Shown here: piece by piece, positions 5,928-7,156 of the stretch
How the letters are laid out: each line of letters opens with the position of its first letter
Position numbering within the stretch: the stretch's first letter is position 1
Position numbers and translations under genes: made by a program
Notes under the pieces: generated by a model
Seen by the model: the letters and a program-made list of their open reading frames with translations, nothing else
The model's database searches: none
What the model was told of the DNA's origin: nothing
Assembly (NCBI GenBank): GCA_015655565.1
Contig: JAATEU010000085.1
Coordinates: 1 to 7,156 of the forward strand
Direction of reading: 5' to 3'
DNA from: Clostridiales bacterium
Lineage (GTDB): Bacteria > Bacillota > Clostridia > Lachnospirales > Lachnospiraceae
DNA: 7,156 nt

Positions 5928-6149
5928 ATGGCTTTGCGTGCAGAAATAGACCCTGTTTGGACACCCCTGTTCACCATTGCAAAAGCTGTGGTATCGGATA
6001 CGGGCGGGCCACTTTCCCACAGCGCCATTGTCGCAAGAGAATATAACATTCCTGCTGTTTTAGGCTGCGGAAACGCCACAAAAGTATTGTCCGACGGACA
6101 AGAGATCATTGTAAACGGCGATGAATGCATCGTTCAGATTGTGTCTTAG
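5928..6149 (+). CDS. Stand-alone phosphohistidine swivel domain of a PEP-utilising enzyme, probable gene remnant
   Basis: This 73-residue ORF is almost entirely the mobile (swivel) domain that carries phosphate on a histidine in PEP synthase, pyruvate phosphate dikinase and rifampicin phosphotransferase-type enzymes. DPVWTPLF (8-15) and SDTGGPLSHSAIVAREY (23-39), with the phosphorylatable His31, are followed by IPAVLG and a GQ-x-I-x-V-x-GD ending, all canonical. The ATP-grasp and other catalytic domains, several hundred residues, are absent, and the frame just upstream is closed by a stop at 5907-5909 with no similarity before it. The start at 5928 fits AAGGAGGG (5913-5920) at 7 bases; an ATG at 5922 is only 1 base from it. 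Most likely it is the C-terminal remnant of a deleted gene, which happens to retain or to have gained a good ribosome binding site. A genuine small phosphocarrier is possible but unproven. It converges on the amidohydrolase gene, with 20 bases between the stop codons. Confidence 0.7.
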   Translation: MALRAEIDPVWTPLFTIAKAVVSDTGGPLSHSAIVAREYNIPAVLGCGNATKVLSDGQEIIVNGDECIVQIVS

Positions 6150-6169
6150 GAGATTTTATATGAATTAAA

Positions 6170-7156
6170 TCAGAGATTGAAAACCTCATTTCCGCCTAAA
6201 ATAGTTTTTAATACTTTGATTCTATGGAGATCATTTGTTTCACATGCGAATGGGTCCCTGTCAGTAACAATCATATCGGCTGCCTTGCCTTTTTCTATGG
6301 TGCCTTTGATGTTTTCTTCGTATACGCAATAGGCCGCATTTTTAGTGTACATGCATAAAGCTTCATAAACACTTATATTTTGACCTTCGGCAATAATTTC
6401 ACCGGTGCCTCCGATATCCTGTCTGGTTACGGCACACTGAATTCCGTGGAAGGGATTTAGCTCACGGACCGGAGCATCGGAACCGCCGTTTACTATTAAG
6501 CCGTTTTCCATCATTGTTTTAATTGCCAGGCACCGTTTTTCGCGTTCCAGACCGATGCGTGTTTTTGTCATATTAACAAAATTACGGATAAAAATCGGCT
6601 GCATACATAAAATCAACGGTAGTTTTTTAGCTCTTTGAATAAAAGTCCGGCTTATCATTGTGGCATGTATGATATAAAACCTGCGGGACCAGCCAAGCTC
6701 CGGCCGGTAAGCATTTTCCAATGCGGTCAGGACCATATCATTTGCTTTATCCCCGATAGCATGAATTGCCACATCATTTCCCATATCGTAGGCTGTTTTT
6801 ACAAGCTCATTTAATTCTGCCTGTGTGTGCGTCATAATTCCGCGTTCACCGGGCCGATCGGTAAAGTCTTCGTACATCAGGGAGGAAGCAGCCCCTACGG
6901 AACCGTCCGCCAGATATTTTACAGCCCCTGTTTTAAGCATATCATCGCCCAGTCCGGTGGCAATGCCCCATTTGCTTTGGGTATCCATGGGAAAATTAAA
7001 GGTGATGCGGCAGTTTAAGCCTTTCCGTTTACGAAGCTCCTGATATAGTGCGATTCCTGAAGGATTATCCTGCTGATAGGCATGCAGCTGGGTTATGCCG
7101 AGGGATGCAGCATACTGCAGGTATTCATCAATCAATTTCAGGTTTTCGTCAAAGGT
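6170..7156 (-). CDS. YtcJ-like amidohydrolase, metal-dependent (5' end outside window)
   Basis: Cytoplasmic metal-dependent hydrolase of the amidohydrolase 3 (YtcJ-like) family, which cleaves C-N bonds of amides or cyclic amides; the substrate is unknown. 329 codons are visible and the frame is still open at the window edge; full members are about 530-550 residues, so this is the C-terminal three-fifths. The TTG at 7133-7135 is not the start, since in-frame codons continue upstream. Visible signatures in order are the LADGSVG segment, VAIHAIGDKAND with its metal-ligand His at 6761-6763, IIHATM with a His at 6665-6667, LCMQP, GGSDAPV with the active-site Asp at 6476-6478, NPFHGIQCAVTRQ, and the late GTIEKGKAADMIVTDRDPF typical of the amidohydrolase composite beta-domain. 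The family usually reads IEHAQ where this protein has IIHAT. No signal peptide can be judged. No terminator is evident in the short gap to the convergent ORF. Confidence 0.9.
   Translation of the reverse strand, partial: TFDENLKLIDEYLQYAASLGITQLHAYQQDNPSGIALYQELRKRKGLNCRITFNFPMDTQSKWGIATGLGDDMLKTGAVKYLADGSVGAASSLMYEDFTDRPGERGIMTHTQAELNELVKTAYDMGNDVAIHAIGDKANDMVLTALENAYRPELGWSRRFYIIHATMISRTFIQRAKKLPLILCMQPIFIRNFVNMTKTRIGLEREKRCLAIKTMMENGLIVNGGSDAPVRELNPFHGIQCAVTRQDIGGTGEIIAEGQNISVYEALCMYTKNAAYCVYEENIKGTIEKGKAADMIVTDRDPFACETNDLHRIKVLKTILGGNEVFNL

Noticed and set aside
7133..7135. TTG as the start of the amidohydrolase.
   Set aside because: In-frame coding continues to the window edge, and the family needs roughly 200 more residues upstream.
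1..7156. Mobile elements, CRISPR arrays, tRNA or rRNA genes.
   Set aside because: No transposase or integrase motifs, regularly spaced repeats, or tRNA/rRNA signatures were seen on either strand.

Overview
The window looks like chromosomal DNA from a gut-type Clostridia bacterium, most likely a member of the Lachnospiraceae or a close relative. The reasons are the moderate G+C content, strong AGGAGG-type ribosome binding sites, two lipoproteins with Ser/Thr/Gly-rich linkers after the lipobox, and a binding-protein-dependent sugar transporter of the LplB/LplC type with no ATPase gene beside it. This placement is inferred from style and protein families, not from a marker gene.

Layout. Positions 1-3357 hold the end of a carbohydrate ABC importer operon on the + strand: an LplB-like permease (start lies before the window), an LplC/YtcP-like permease, and a 551-residue solute-binding lipoprotein with a DUF3502-type C-terminus. 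Positions 3358-3739 carry no gene. They hold a foldable RNA region whose closing stem shares a strand with a clear terminator hairpin (3527-3559), then a long imperfect palindrome (3601-3655) and a weak promoter candidate. Positions 3740-5575 encode a 611-residue secreted lipoprotein of the bacterial tannase-like alpha/beta-hydrolase family. Positions 5576-5927 are again gene-free and contain four hairpins, two of them bounded by A and T tracts like bidirectional terminators, plus a 7-bp inverted repeat just before the next gene. Positions 5928-6149 encode only the phosphohistidine swivel domain of a PEP-utilising enzyme, probably a gene remnant. From 6170 to the window end, on the - strand, is the C-terminal part of a YtcJ-like amidohydrolase (start lies beyond the window); it is convergent with the swivel-domain ORF, with 20 bases between the two stop codons.

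How the genes may work together. The binding protein captures an oligosaccharide or glycoside outside the membrane and the two permeases move it in, powered by an MsmX/MsmK-type ATPase encoded elsewhere. The tannase-like lipoprotein would sit on the same outer face of the membrane and could cleave ester bonds on plant-derived esters, freeing a sugar for uptake. That link rests on adjacency alone, and the terminator between the two units shows they can be expressed separately. The swivel-domain fragment and the amidohydrolase have no evident link to the transporter.

No mobile element, CRISPR array, tRNA or rRNA was seen. The most interesting points are the riboswitch-like region after the transporter operon, the altered catalytic triad of the tannase-like protein, and the isolated swivel domain.
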